Numbered from the stretch's first letter, positions 1 through 8,877 are shown. The stretch is DNA of 64,000 bases from Paenibacillaceae bacterium (GCA_004134985.1 REGQ01000016.1:60674-124673), one strand, 5' to 3'. Numbers and translations are program-made. Notes: generated from the sequence alone by a model not told the origin.

Positions 1-107
1 CTAGTGCTATTCCTTCCGTTTGTGTTCGCTGGTCCGGAGCATGCGCTAAGTAATAGAGTTAGGCACAGCAGCAACGTAATTCCAACAGGTAATTTGCTTC
101 TATACAT
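1..107 (-). CDS. Substrate-binding lipoprotein, N-terminal part only
   Basis: Only the first 35 codons lie in the window; the gene runs off the left edge. The start ATG overlaps the TGA of the AraC gene (TGATG), with an AGGAG ribosome site about 8 bases upstream. The visible part is a lipoprotein signal peptide: short basic N-terminus, hydrophobic core rich in Leu, and a lipobox LLSAC with the Cys to be lipidated, then a Pro/Asn/Ser linker. By analogy with the lipoprotein at 16353-17411, which follows a related AraC regulator, this is probably a ferric-siderophore binding protein anchored on the outer face of the membrane. The ligand-binding domain is not visible, so the substrate class is inferred from context only. 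Confidence 0.7.
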   Translation of the reverse strand, partial: MYRSKLPVGITLLLCLTLLLSACSGPANTNGRNST

Positions 108-1078
108 CAGTAAATCTCCTTTTTCGCTATATTGATAATGTTTATCATCTCTGATACCATATAACGACCAAGCCTGCGCGGAACAATGGATGATCCAAGC
201 CTAATGATAGGACGATAAGAGCTTCTTGCTACTTGTACGGACTCATCCTTAAATTGTTTGGGTGTTACTTCCGTATGCTTTTTGAACATTCTGATGAAAT
301 AGGATACGTCTGCATATCCGACGCTTGCTGCAATCTCTTGCAGAGTTAAATTGGTCTGTTCCAGCAGTGCTCCTGCTCTGTTCATCCTAATGCGGATTAG
401 GTAATCGATTATGCTTGTGCCAGTCTCGCGTCGGAAATGCTTGGACAGATAGGGCACGCTGTAGTGGAAGGTGCGCGCAAGTGATTCCCGGGTCAGCGGC
501 TCAGCATAGTGCTCCTGCATGTAGCGTATAAGCTGAGAGGCAAGATTAGGCCTAACGATGCTGACCTGCTGTTGATCCATTTGCCGCAGCAGCCCATATA
601 CAAATTGATAGAATAGTGTTTTGACATGGAGTCGCTCCAAACGTCCCTGTACAATCCATTCACCCAGCATTCGCTCAGCCAGTTCGTAGAGGATGGCAGG
701 GTGGAGCGGAATAAAACCGTACTGGAGGTGGAATGGCAATTGTTGATCGATATGTCGAAATGTATGCTGCTTGCCAGATAGCGGTAAGGAGGCTTTATAG
801 AAAATGAGGTAATAATGCAAGTATTCATCCGTTAGGATAATGTCCAGACGGGTACCTTTACCCCCGTGAAGCATATAGAAACGCTTTGCAGCATGCTCAT
901 TTCCGTCCAAAATCATGGTTGCACTGCCATGCGTTACGTACAGAAAGGCGCTGGCTGGAAACAGGAAAGGGCGCACGCACTCGCCGGCCTGTATGTCGAT
1001 ATGTCGTACATCTAAAATATTGAGCGCTGCATAATTCCAGATCAGTATGTGCTCTTGTACATTCACGGTTGCTTTCAA
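107..1078 (-). CDS. AraC-family regulator beside a lipoprotein gene
   Basis: 323 residues. The N-terminal part (about 1-170) looks like a cupin-type sensor and contains the motif HGGKGT, also present in the AraC half of the 16353-18383 frame, so the two are paralogues. The C-terminal part (about 185-285) is a double helix-turn-helix AraC domain, with the second motif around EIAASVGYADVSYFIRMFKK and the usual TPKQFK ending. About 40 residues follow the HTH; part of that tail encodes the Fur box. The stop overlaps the start of the lipoprotein gene. AraC regulators in this setting usually activate siderophore uptake when the ligand is present; that role is inferred here. Confidence 0.85.
   Translation of the reverse strand: MKATVNVQEHILIWNYAALNILDVRHIDIQAGECVRPFLFPASAFLYVTHGSATMILDGNEHAAKRFYMLHGGKGTRLDIILTDEYLHYYLIFYKASLPLSGKQHTFRHIDQQLPFHLQYGFIPLHPAILYELAERMLGEWIVQGRLERLHVKTLFYQFVYGLLRQMDQQQVSIVRPNLASQLIRYMQEHYAEPLTRESLARTFHYSVPYLSKHFRRETGTSIIDYLIRIRMNRAGALLEQTNLTLQEIAASVGYADVSYFIRMFKKHTEVTPKQFKDESVQVARSSYRPIIRLGSSIVPRRLGRYMVSEMINIINIAKKEIY
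133..147. promoter_or_regulatory. Fur box inside the 3' end of the AraC gene
   Basis: TGATAAT-G-TTTATCA is a 7-1-7 inverted repeat with one mismatch to the Fur consensus TGATAATnATTATCA. It lies in the last codons of the AraC gene, 26-40 bases upstream of the lipoprotein start. Iron repression of the lipoprotein is the likely role. I could not assign a clear promoter around it. Confidence 0.6.
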
Positions 1079-1135
1079 TGGAGAGTTTCCTTCCTTCCGT
1101 GAGCTGCTTAAGCCAGCCTTTTATGTTGTGAAGTT

Positions 1136-1164
1136 ATTATAATTATATTACTTGACTTTTGCAA
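1136..1164 (-). promoter_or_regulatory. Sigma-A promoter of the AraC gene
   Basis: On the minus strand TTGCAA and TATAAT are separated by exactly 17 bases, about 55 bases before the AraC start codon. No Fur-like box overlaps it. Confidence 0.55.
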
Positions 1165-1273
1165 AAACTTTATTATAGAGAACCATTGGTAAAGTGACCG
1201 ATGCGGAAGTCAACCGTTCACTAAACTGATTGGCTTGATTCGTTCAATTGGTTTTTGAATATGAAATAAAGAG

Positions 1274-1293
1274 GCCGCCAATACTATGGCGGC
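1274..1293 (-). terminator. Probable terminator of secA2
   Basis: A 7-bp stem GCCGCCA/TGGCGGC with a 6-base loop is followed on the minus strand by CTCTTTATTT. It lies about 30 bases past the secA2 stop. The T tract is interrupted. Confidence 0.5.
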
Positions 1294-1320
1294 GATCATC
1301 CTCAAAAAAGCTAAGCTGCA

Positions 1321-3609
1321 TCAAAATTTTGACAGCCTGTATACCGGCCACAAAATCAGCCTGAAGAACTTGCGAAGATAATAAGCCATTATTGTCTCTG
1401 TGGTCCATGAGCTGCGCTTGTTCTGGATGTATTGATCATTGATAATATAAGTCCGAGTGGAAGTAGGGCTCTTCAGACCGAACTTTTCCCACTTCGCCGG
1501 ATCATTCGAACCTCCGAGCCTTACAAGCATATTCGCCGACTCACTATTTATTTTAGCCGGAATTTGCTCGTATGCTTCGGTGATTTGCACATGAAATTCG
1601 TCGATCGGATTGCGGTTAGCAAGGCTCTCCAAATGGATGCCTTCACGAATATAAGAAACGTATGCCAGATGTTCAGCCCAGAACTTGTCGATATAAAAAA
1701 GCCGTACTCGCTGCTCCGAAGGGCTCATCGGCGTCTCGCCTTGCAAAATTCCGAGCCGCTCCTCGTATAGAATACGCCTCTGTTCCTCCACCATATCCGA
1801 ATAACCGTTCAGTTCCTCGCGTATATGGAAGTTTTGGCCCATAATAACGCGCTGAATATGCGAGATTTTGCTGGGGAGCATCGATTCCGGAAGCGCCTTA
1901 TCCTGCCTAAGATTGAGAATCGCTTTAGAAATGCCGAATTGAAGGAGCAACTCGTCCTCCAAGCTTATGAAAAACACGGAAGCTCCCGGATCGCCTTGTC
2001 GGCCAGAACGCCCGCGCAGCTGGTTGTCGATTCGCACGCTTTCGTTCACATGCGTACCAATCACGTACAACCCGCCCAGCTTGGCGACAACATCTGCTTG
2101 CGTGGGATTGCCGCCGCCAAGCCGAATGTCCACGCCGCGGCCCGCCATATTCGTAGATACCGTGACGGCGCCGATTTCTCCCGCTTTGGCAATAATCTCG
2201 GCTTCTTCAGCGTCGTTTTTCGCATTCAGAACATGGCAAGGTACGTCGGCAGCCGCTAGTGCCTCTGCCAGCATGTCAGACTCCCCGACGCTCGACGTAC
2301 CAATGAGGATTGGACGTCCCGTCGCATGGACGGACGAGATTTCTTGTACAACCGCCTTGAGCTTGGCTTCTTTATGAGTATAAATCCGGTGTGGATGATC
2401 GATCCGTATGTTTGGCCGGTTCGGCGGAATTTGCACGACCTGCAGCTGATAAATATTTTCGAATTCTATTGCAGAAGCATGCGCCGTAGCCGTCATTCCG
2501 CAAATCTTCGGATATAGGCTAAGGAAGTGTTGCAGGGTGATCGTACCGAGAATTTCCCCGCCGGCTAAGGACTGCAGCCCTTCTTTGGCCGCTAGCGCGG
2601 CTTGCAGCCCGTGAGGCAAATGTCTGTTCTCTGCCACACGGCCGGTATATTCGTCGACCAGCTCGATTTTACCGTCCCGGACGATGTAATCGACGTCTTT
2701 TTTTAATAACGATTCTGCATGCAGCGCGCAATTTAACGATGTTAGCAAATGACTATTATGGTTTTCGTACAAATTTCCGCATCCTAGCAGCGATTCTACT
2801 TTCGCTGAACCCCCTTCATTCAAATAAACGTTCCGCTTGAACTCGTCGAAGTCGTAATGCTCTACTTGCTTAAGCTGCCGAACTACCTCTGCGAAACGAA
2901 TGCCGTCGTTGCCGGAAGAGTCTGGCTCGCCGGCGATGACTAGCGGCACCCGCGCTTCGTCGAGAAGCAGTGAATCTGCCTCATCGACGATGACGTAGTG
3001 GAAAGGACGATGCACGGTATCGGCTTCGTATAGTACGATCGTGTCGCGCAAATAATCGAATCCCGCCTCTTTAGCCGTAACATAGGTTATATCCGCCGCG
3101 TACGCTTCCCGTTTCTCGGACAGCCTCATGCCCGCTTGAACCGAGTTAACCGTTAACCCGAGGAAACGATAGATCGGGCCCATCCACTCCGCATCTCGTT
3201 TTGCCAAATAATCGTTAAAAGTCAGCACATGAACGCCTTCGCCTTTCAGCGCATTTAGATAAGCAGGCATAACAGCAGAGAGGGTTTTTCCTTCACCGGT
3301 ATGCTGCTCAATCAGAAATCTCTCATGCAGAGCGATGGCAGCCATGATCTGGACATTATAAGGCTGTAATCCGAGCTTTCTCGTCGCTGCCTCGCAGACT
3401 AGCGCATAAGCATCGACAAGCAGTTCATCCAAAGGCGTACCCGATTGTGCTTCTTGTTGCAGCCGGAGGGATTCCGCTTGAAGCTGCGCATCGTCCCATG
3501 CTTCCAAATTCCGTTTCTTGATGAGCTCTGCTTTGCCCTGATAGACTGTCAGCTTATTCTGGGTTTCGCGATCTTTGAATTGTTGCATCAACTTGACGGC
3601 TATATTCAT
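1321..3609 (-). CDS. secA2: Accessory preprotein translocase ATPase SecA2
   Basis: 762 residues. SecA drives exported proteins through the SecYEG channel by ATP hydrolysis. Walker A is TGEGKT (104-109), the DEAD-type Walker B is VDEADSLLLDEAR (208-220), and the conserved helicase motif GRSGRQGDPG is present in the second nucleotide-binding fold. The protein is shorter than housekeeping SecA (about 840 residues in Bacillus) and lacks the C-terminal Cys/His zinc tail, ending instead in a basic and hydrophobic stretch (YYLRKFFRLILWPVYRLSKF). Short SecAs of this kind are normally accessory SecA2 proteins serving a few surface proteins. No secY2 or asp genes are nearby. A piece of the gene's 5' region (3448-3531) recurs at 6333-6415. 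It lies downstream of the ABC-2 genes by 39 bases and could be co-transcribed with them. Confidence 0.9.
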   Translation of the reverse strand: MNIAVKLMQQFKDRETQNKLTVYQGKAELIKKRNLEAWDDAQLQAESLRLQQEAQSGTPLDELLVDAYALVCEAATRKLGLQPYNVQIMAAIALHERFLIEQHTGEGKTLSAVMPAYLNALKGEGVHVLTFNDYLAKRDAEWMGPIYRFLGLTVNSVQAGMRLSEKREAYAADITYVTAKEAGFDYLRDTIVLYEADTVHRPFHYVIVDEADSLLLDEARVPLVIAGEPDSSGNDGIRFAEVVRQLKQVEHYDFDEFKRNVYLNEGGSAKVESLLGCGNLYENHNSHLLTSLNCALHAESLLKKDVDYIVRDGKIELVDEYTGRVAENRHLPHGLQAALAAKEGLQSLAGGEILGTITLQHFLSLYPKICGMTATAHASAIEFENIYQLQVVQIPPNRPNIRIDHPHRIYTHKEAKLKAVVQEISSVHATGRPILIGTSSVGESDMLAEALAAADVPCHVLNAKNDAEEAEIIAKAGEIGAVTVSTNMAGRGVDIRLGGGNPTQADVVAKLGGLYVIGTHVNESVRIDNQLRGRSGRQGDPGASVFFISLEDELLLQFGISKAILNLRQDKALPESMLPSKISHIQRVIMGQNFHIREELNGYSDMVEEQRRILYEERLGILQGETPMSPSEQRVRLFYIDKFWAEHLAYVSYIREGIHLESLANRNPIDEFHVQITEAYEQIPAKINSESANMLVRLGGSNDPAKWEKFGLKSPTSTRTYIINDQYIQNKRSSWTTETIMAYYLRKFFRLILWPVYRLSKF

Positions 3610-3648
3610 CGGAATTTGATCTCCCCTCGGTAGAAATACACGATTCTA

Positions 3649-4359
3649 TTACTCATCCTTCAACCGTCGTTGATACAGAACAACAGACACAATTGTAAAT
3701 ACAACCGTCCATGCCAAAATAATGAGGAGGGGTTTCAATAAATCCCACGTTGTAAAGCCTGTATGACGTATCCCCAGCAACTGCACAAGTTGAATGCTTG
3801 GTGTATAATCCAGCACTTTGAAAATCGGAAAATCACCAAATAGTAAAGGTGCAACTGGAGGCGCAGTAAATACCATCGCAGCCGGAATGATAGATAATGA
3901 TGCATCAAGTAATGTCTTGCAGAATAAAGCACATATCGTCCCGACTGCTATGTATAGCATAATCGATAAAGTAACTGCTGCCACAAACGCCAACATACTA
4001 GCTGGCTCATAGCCCAATATAAATGTCGCAATAGCCAGAACAACAGCAGAAATAACAAAAACTAAAGTGCTTTTACCGATTAAAACATCCATGGTCGTCG
4101 CCGGAGTCAACATTAATGATCGTAAAGTGTTGCGCTCCTTTTCTTCCGCAATCAAGCATGCTTGTATTAAACACGTTAGTAGAATAAACGAAATATTTAG
4201 CAGAAAACCGATTGCTCCAGGCAAAGCTGGGCCTGCACTACGAAAAAGAAGTGCGAAGATAATTGGAAGAACTACAGCAATTGATACCGCATAATTGCGT
4301 GAGAACTCTTTGTAATCCTTCACAAATATCGCTTGTATACGTTTCAATGAGATACTCAT
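3649..4359 (-). CDS. ABC-2 type permease of a NatAB-like exporter
   Basis: 236 residues with six predicted membrane segments (around 22-42, 50-68, 98-118, 124-146, 155-175 and 205-228). A cytoplasmic motif EEKERNTLRSLMLTPAT is typical of ABC-2 permeases in the NatB/CcmB-like group. Its ATG overlaps the TGA of the ATPase gene (ATGA), so the two are translationally coupled and form one exporter. The substrate cannot be read from sequence; Na+, peptide or drug efflux are all possible for this family. Confidence 0.85.
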   Translation of the reverse strand: MSISLKRIQAIFVKDYKEFSRNYAVSIAVVLPIIFALLFRSAGPALPGAIGFLLNISFILLTCLIQACLIAEEKERNTLRSLMLTPATTMDVLIGKSTLVFVISAVVLAIATFILGYEPASMLAFVAAVTLSIMLYIAVGTICALFCKTLLDASLSIIPAAMVFTAPPVAPLLFGDFPIFKVLDYTPSIQLVQLLGIRHTGFTTWDLLKPLLIILAWTVVFTIVSVVLYQRRLKDE

Positions 4360-5201
4360 CGTAACTCACTTCCTGTCATTTTAATGAAGATATCGCCTAG
4401 ACTGGGCTCTTTTGTTGCCAATGTATCAATTAACCCGCGTTTCATCCAATCGGCGATTTGATCAGCCGTTCCCTCATCGATCGGGAGCTCGTATGCTTCC
4501 CCATTCATTAAGTCAACACAAACTACGTTTTTCCGATGATGTTTTTTAAGTTCCTTGGGTGAGCCTATGGCTTGGATTTGTCCTTGATACAAAATCGCTA
4601 CACGGTTACATAGCAATTCTGCCTCAGCCATATCATGCGTAGTTATAAAAATCGTTGTCCCTTTCTTATTTAAGTAGCGTAAGCCTTTATGTATATGAGC
4701 TGAATTTACTGGATCTAAAGCCGACGTAGGCTCATCTAAAAATAATAACTCAGGCTCATGTATAATCGCGCAGGCCAACAAGACACGCTGACGCATCCCT
4801 TTCGATAAGCGATTGACTTTCTTTTTACGCTCTCCGCTTAAGTTTACGAACTGCAGCACCTTATCGATCGAAGATTTAGGAAGATCATATAATTGGCAAT
4901 ACAGCTCTAGATTTTCCTCAATAGTTAATCTCTCATATAGACCACTGTTATCCGTCAAAATGCCAAAACGCATCTTCTGGGCAGACTGATGCATCATCTC
5001 CGCAGGCTGGTTAAATACGCTTGCCTGTCCACTTGTCGGATTTAATTGCGCAGTTAATATTTTTATTAATGTCGTTTTTCCTGAACCGCTCGGACCTAGG
5101 AATCCAAAAACTTCCCCTTTTGGAATTGAAAAAGAGACATCTGCTAACGCATCCTTATTCCCAAATCTCTTTCGAATACGTTCTACTTGGATAACATCCA
5201 T
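4356..5201 (-). CDS. ABC transporter ATP-binding protein, NatA-like
   Basis: 281 residues from the ATG at 5201, preceded by AAGGA at suitable spacing; upstream GTG codons lack a ribosome site. Walker A is GPSGSGKTT, the signature is LSKGMRQR (a common variant in ABC-2 exporters), Walker B is LLFLDEPTSALD and the switch His is in TTHDMAEAE. The last 70 residues form the C-terminal extension typical of ABC-2 ATPases. It pairs with the permease at 3649-4359. The regulator gene lies upstream at 5379-6314 with a 177-base gap. Confidence 0.9.
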   Translation of the reverse strand: MDVIQVERIRKRFGNKDALADVSFSIPKGEVFGFLGPSGSGKTTLIKILTAQLNPTSGQASVFNQPAEMMHQSAQKMRFGILTDNSGLYERLTIEENLELYCQLYDLPKSSIDKVLQFVNLSGERKKKVNRLSKGMRQRVLLACAIIHEPELLFLDEPTSALDPVNSAHIHKGLRYLNKKGTTIFITTHDMAEAELLCNRVAILYQGQIQAIGSPKELKKHHRKNVVCVDLMNGEAYELPIDEGTADQIADWMKRGLIDTLATKEPSLGDIFIKMTGSELR

Positions 5202-5220
5202 TAACACCACTTCCTTAGCG

Positions 5221-5264
5221 TTGATGGCTTAAGTATATAAAGATTGCATGCTCCCAGCCATCAA
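5221..5264. promoter_or_regulatory. Inverted repeat before the ABC exporter genes
   Basis: TTGATGGCT at 5221-5229 and its exact complement AGCCATCAA at 5256-5264 are separated by 26 bases, about 20 bases upstream of the ATPase start. It could be an mRNA stem near the ribosome site or an operator; the role is unknown. Confidence 0.35.
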
Positions 5265-5378
5265 AACCCGCCGAAATGTAGCTGTTTTCGCCTGAATGGT
5301 ACCATGACACGCTTAATTGGTTCGATATTACCCCGGAATGGCATATGCTTACGAAGTTATGTTTGCTTCGCAAACATT

Positions 5379-6314
5379 TTAAATGTTAAGGAGTGCTTTT
5401 AGTTCTTGTAATTTTGAACGAGATAATGGGACCACGTCATCTTTACCTGAATTTAATCGCAAGCTGTAGCTATTCTTCGTCCATGTAATAATCTCTCTTA
5501 CTTTTTGCAAATTAACGATGTAGGAGCGATGGCACCTAAAAAATCCGAAATTTAACAATCTCTGCTCGAGCTCGGTTAGCGTCAAAGCACAGTCATAATT
5601 TTCTTCACCTACATGAACAAGGATCGAACCATTGATACTTTCTATAAAATCAATTTCTGGCGGATTAAATAAAATCACTTTGTCATTTTTTTTCGTAGAA
5701 ATCTTCTGCAAGGTTATATTGGCCTCATCTTGTTTCTGTACTTCCTGCGTATCCTCTTCTGAGTCCCGAATATCCAATGGATGGAGTCCGAACTCGTTCA
5801 ATCGGTAAATGACATCACAGGAAATAAGGGCATCCTCTAAATTAGAAGTTAAAATTAATATCTGCTTTTCTTTCGAAAGGTCATCTAAAATCCGTTTAAA
5901 CTGACGACGATCTTGCTCTTCTAAGTAAAAATAGGGCTCCTCCAGTACAAGTGTAGGCTGATGCGCAAAAAAGACACGCAGAAGTGTCACATACATCCTT
6001 TTGGATGGGCTTAGATTCTTGATTTTCACTTTCCGTTCTTCTTTTAAAGCAAAATAGTCTATTAAAGAAGCAAGACGGTCATTCCTCTCCGTTACACGGA
6101 TTAGAAAAGTGATGAGCTCTTCCACCTTTAAATGAATATACTCGTTTTGCTGTGCGTGAAATAAATAATAGTGGGAATAATTCACTAATTGACTCATTAA
6201 AAGCTGCTTTCGCTTCAAATCCGTTACAATGCCAATCGATTGATTCGATGCTATATTTAATTCAATCTTTGGGAGAAATAATTCCCCATCACAATACATT
6301 GGTTGAAATTGCAT
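5379..6314 (-). CDS. LytTR regulator fused to a degenerate ABC ATPase domain
   Basis: 311 residues from the ATG at 6314, which has a perfect AGGAGG six bases upstream. A longer in-frame start at 6398 would add 28 residues, but those derive from a copied secA segment, so I reject it. Residues about 10-200 have the outline of an ABC ATPase, but Walker A is replaced by GIVTDLKRKQLL, the signature reads LSPSKRM and Walker B is LVLEEP, so ATP hydrolysis is unlikely. Residues about 215-308 are a LytTR DNA-binding domain (FFRCHRSYIVNLQKVREI). It lies upstream of the ABC exporter genes on the same strand. I infer that the pseudo-ATPase senses or docks on the transporter and LytTR controls its transcription. 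Confidence 0.8.
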   Translation of the reverse strand: MQFQPMYCDGELFLPKIELNIASNQSIGIVTDLKRKQLLMSQLVNYSHYYLFHAQQNEYIHLKVEELITFLIRVTERNDRLASLIDYFALKEERKVKIKNLSPSKRMYVTLLRVFFAHQPTLVLEEPYFYLEEQDRRQFKRILDDLSKEKQILILTSNLEDALISCDVIYRLNEFGLHPLDIRDSEEDTQEVQKQDEANITLQKISTKKNDKVILFNPPEIDFIESINGSILVHVGEENYDCALTLTELEQRLLNFGFFRCHRSYIVNLQKVREIITWTKNSYSLRLNSGKDDVVPLSRSKLQELKALLNI

Positions 6315-6332
6315 GCCTTCCTCCTGATAGTT

Positions 6333-6415
6333 TGCTTCTTTTTGCAGTCGGAGGGAGTACGCTTGAAGCCGCGCATCGCCCTTGCTTCCAAATTCCATTT
6401 CCTGATGAGCACGGC
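6333..6415 (-). repeat. Copy of an early secA2 segment
   Basis: These 83 bases match 3448-3531 inside secA2 at roughly 85 percent with one single-base gap, in the same orientation. In secA2 the segment encodes about residues 27-54; here the translated piece reads GDARLQAYSLRLQKEA against DDAQLQAESLRLQQEA. It stops just before the true start of the LytTR gene. It is a remnant of a second secA-like gene or a footprint of a rearrangement. Confidence 0.75.
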
Positions 6416-6829
6416 TACATTCTAATTGGTTAGAATTTATTGTAATTTATGCATTATAAAATGTAAATAATATATTGCATTTGGAAGCTATCATAGTCAT
6501 TGGTAAGCAAAAAAGACGGCAACAGGTTTGTCAGAGTCTCTCCTCATCGGTGGATTATTCTCGATTCTTCAAATATTGATTGTGAATGGACTGGATTGAC
6601 CGGTTGCGGTTGCTGGTGCGGCACATCGCTCATTTGGCGATGTACTTCTTGCTTTGTGCATAGATAGAAATGTATTCCCGGCATCAAGCGGTGGTTTTAG
6701 ATAGCAAGCTGGGGGACGGTAAGGAGATTAATGAGGTGTTGTTTTCAAAAAATAAAGAAATGTACGCGAAAGCGTTGGAATCTTTTCTCGCCTGGTGGTG
6801 GTCTTACCCGTGTGGTGGGAAATATGCTC
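6416..6829. other. No intact gene; AT-rich leader and debris
   Basis: On the minus strand an AT-rich stretch before the LytTR gene (about 6420-6480) probably carries its promoter, but no clean -35/-10 pair stands out. The rest, read on the plus strand, shows only short interrupted frames (for example 6670-6903, with no convincing ribosome site), which merge into the broken gene that follows. Confidence 0.4.
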
Positions 6830-6832
6830 TAG

Positions 6833-7060
6833 CTGCTATCCGATCCCCTTATGCCGGAGATATTCACTGCGTTGGAGCCTGTTATAAAAAGACGGCAAGA
6901 TAGCAGAGAAAGCAGGATACACACGATTCATTTTATTTATCAGCACGTCCCAAGTGAACAATTCCTTCAAAGAGGAGATGGATTTATTATCTTCCCTTTG
7001 AGTGATGTTCTAGGCGGATTACAGGCAATTCAAAAAGCTGTTTTACAATTGGGACAATGA
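6833..7060 (+). pseudogene. C-terminal fragment of an unrecognised gene
   Basis: An open frame of 75 codons ends in a TGA at 7058-7060 and begins only after an in-frame TAG at 6830-6832. The frame before the TAG also reads protein-like (PGGGLTRVVGNML), so the TAG probably breaks an older gene. The fragment ends SDVLGGLQAIQKAVLQLGQ, an amphipathic helix that looks like a natural C-terminus. There is no start with a ribosome site. I do not recognise the family. Confidence 0.4.
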
Positions 7061-7147
7061 TCCAGAATTCCCAAGAGAGCTATATGTATATATAATAGAA
7101 AACTGAGAGACCTGAAGTAAGATTATTAACTTCAGGTCTTGAGAAAA

Positions 7148-7855
7148 TTATTTGGAAAGTATAGGATTTGCGATGACCGTACCTATTCTATAATTAGAGG
7201 TCTCTATTTTAATTTCTAAATTCAGAACCCCATTAATGGAAACTTTAGCATCTTGTGGAGGCACCCCCTTGACGGCATTGCTTGTCCAAAGTTCCTTACC
7301 ATCCCCAAATACTGTAATACTAGAAGATGTACCATCATCACTGTGATCTATTGCTCCATAAGTAAAAGATAAATAGTTATATTGTGCATTCAGATTGTAA
7401 CTTTGTTCTGTGGTCTTGGATTGGTAAGTATTTACTGGAAAATACAAACCATTTTGATATTGCTGTCCATTCATTGTCATTTCAATATTTGTTTGTATAC
7501 GATCTCCTACCTTAGCAGGGGCCTTACTTGTCAAATAATCTCCACCTGCAACTGAATCTCCTACCAGGATAGACTTTGTTTTACCATCCCATTTAATAGG
7601 TTTATTAAACATATCGCTCACTAAGCGAATAGGAATATAAGTGGTTCCCTGATACATCAGAGATGCGGGGGCAGTAGTACCATTGTTATTGAATTTGTTA
7701 TTGACGGGTGTTTTATCAACTTTATCAATAATAAATTTCACAGGGTCAAAGCTGACTTCAATTTTCGTTGTTGCCGCAAATGCCACACTTCCAAAAAACA
7801 CGGCTCCTACCATAAAGCCACTAACTGCATACTTCATTTTGCTGAATTTACTCAT
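7148..7855 (-). CDS. Exported protein with copper-amine-oxidase-type stalk domain
   Basis: 235 residues from the ATG at 7855, with GGAGGAGATG just upstream; the longer frame start at 7891 lacks a ribosome site. The N-terminus is a signal peptide ending near VAFAATTK. Residues about 30-100 match the copper amine oxidase N-terminal (stalk) domain, including the TTYIPIRLVSDMFNKPIKWD region. The C-terminal half (about 120-235) resembles an NPCBM-like carbohydrate-binding sandwich. Such proteins are common in Paenibacillus and are thought to be wall-associated. It stands alone, and the Crp/Fnr gene diverges from it. Confidence 0.75.
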   Translation of the reverse strand: MSKFSKMKYAVSGFMVGAVFFGSVAFAATTKIEVSFDPVKFIIDKVDKTPVNNKFNNNGTTAPASLMYQGTTYIPIRLVSDMFNKPIKWDGKTKSILVGDSVAGGDYLTSKAPAKVGDRIQTNIEMTMNGQQYQNGLYFPVNTYQSKTTEQSYNLNAQYNYLSFTYGAIDHSDDGTSSSITVFGDGKELWTSNAVKGVPPQDAKVSINGVLNLEIKIETSNYRIGTVIANPILSK

Positions 7856-8010
7856 TACATCTCCTCCATTAATATGTATTTCGTTATTCATAACTACTAT
7901 GGATGGTAAAAAGTGTTACAAAAATAACTTATAAATATTATAATAAGATAAGTAACATCAATAGGTTGTTTGCATACTGCCTCGTGTACCTTAGATATGA
8001 GGTGGTAAGT

Positions 8011-8076
8011 ATGTCCGAAATGGTGAAAAAACCGGGCGAAAGAATTCGTCGTATCATACAATCCGTTTTTGACTAG
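8011..8076 (+). CDS. Possible 21-codon reading frame before the Crp gene
   Basis: ATG at 8011 is preceded by GAGGTGG. The peptide MSEMVKKPGERIRRIIQSVF ends with Asp and a TAG at 8074. It resembles the start of a small helix-turn-helix protein cut short. It could be a remnant or a leader peptide, and chance is also possible. Confidence 0.25.
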   Translation: MSEMVKKPGERIRRIIQSVFD

Positions 8077-8133
8077 GAAAAACAGAACATACACACCGAT
8101 GACGAGAGTCACCGTTTAAAGGAGATTGCATGC

Positions 8134-8877
8134 ATGTACGCTTCTGTTGTTGACACCCCCTTTTTTAAAGACATGATTTCACCGGAGGATCAAAGCTGGG
8201 TGGAATCCCTTTTTATAGAACGGGAGTACCCGAAAGGCCAAGTTATCTTTTTTCATGGTGATGAAGGCAATGAGATGTACATTATCAAATCGGGAACGCT
8301 CAAGATTTTCAGATCCAGTGAAAGTCAGGAAATTATCTTCGGGCACCAGTTCCCCGGTGAAGCAATTGGTGAGCTTGAAGTATTTCACTATGACAATCGA
8401 CGAACTGCTTCTGTAGCCGCCATAGAAAAAACGACCCTTTGGATCATCAAGAAGACCGACTTGTTGGAGCTTAGCAAAACGTATCCTGAAATATTGCGCA
8501 AAACCATTTACATCCTTAGTGAACGTCTCACGCAAGCCGACCGTAAGCTCGAATACCTATCCTTCTTGGATATTCGCGTTCGAGTTGCCAATTTGCTTCT
8601 TGATCTGTACTCCAATTTTGGTCTGGAAACCGAAGAGGGCTTGTATATTAATTGGAAGATTACACAACAGCATTTTGCTAATATGATCGGATCAGGCAGA
8701 GAGTCTACTGCACGTACCATCCAACAGCTTCAACAGGAGGGCATCATTCACATAAAGGGCAGACAGTATTACATTCTTGATCTGGCAAAGCTTCAAGATC
8801 TTGCAGGTGCTCAAAAAGGGAACATTGAAGGTCGTATTTGGCATAGCACCCATAAATATGATATCTCATCTGTGTAA
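8134..8877 (+). CDS. Crp/Fnr-family transcription regulator
   Basis: 247 residues. An N-terminal cyclic-nucleotide-type beta-roll (about 15-130; GNEMYIIKSGTLKIF and the phosphate-cassette-like FPGEAIGELEVF) is followed by a long dimer helix and a winged helix-turn-helix (about 175-225; TQQHFANMIGSGRESTARTI). No Fnr-type Cys cluster is present, so it is not a [4Fe-4S] oxygen sensor like Fnr; the ligand is unknown. The start ATG has AAAGGAG upstream; an ATG four bases earlier is out of frame. A perfect TGTGA-N6-TCACA palindrome 28 bases after the stop is a plausible target site. Confidence 0.9.
   Translation: MYASVVDTPFFKDMISPEDQSWVESLFIEREYPKGQVIFFHGDEGNEMYIIKSGTLKIFRSSESQEIIFGHQFPGEAIGELEVFHYDNRRTASVAAIEKTTLWIIKKTDLLELSKTYPEILRKTIYILSERLTQADRKLEYLSFLDIRVRVANLLLDLYSNFGLETEEGLYINWKITQQHFANMIGSGRESTARTIQQLQQEGIIHIKGRQYYILDLAKLQDLAGAQKGNIEGRIWHSTHKYDISSV

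Noticed and set aside
6315..6398. Start of the LytTR regulator at 6398
   Set aside because: The extra 28 residues are a translated secA fragment, and AGGAGG lies directly before the ATG at 6314.
7897..8112. Minus-strand 71-codon frame between the stalk-domain and Crp genes
   Set aside because: No ribosome site; it covers the divergent promoter region.
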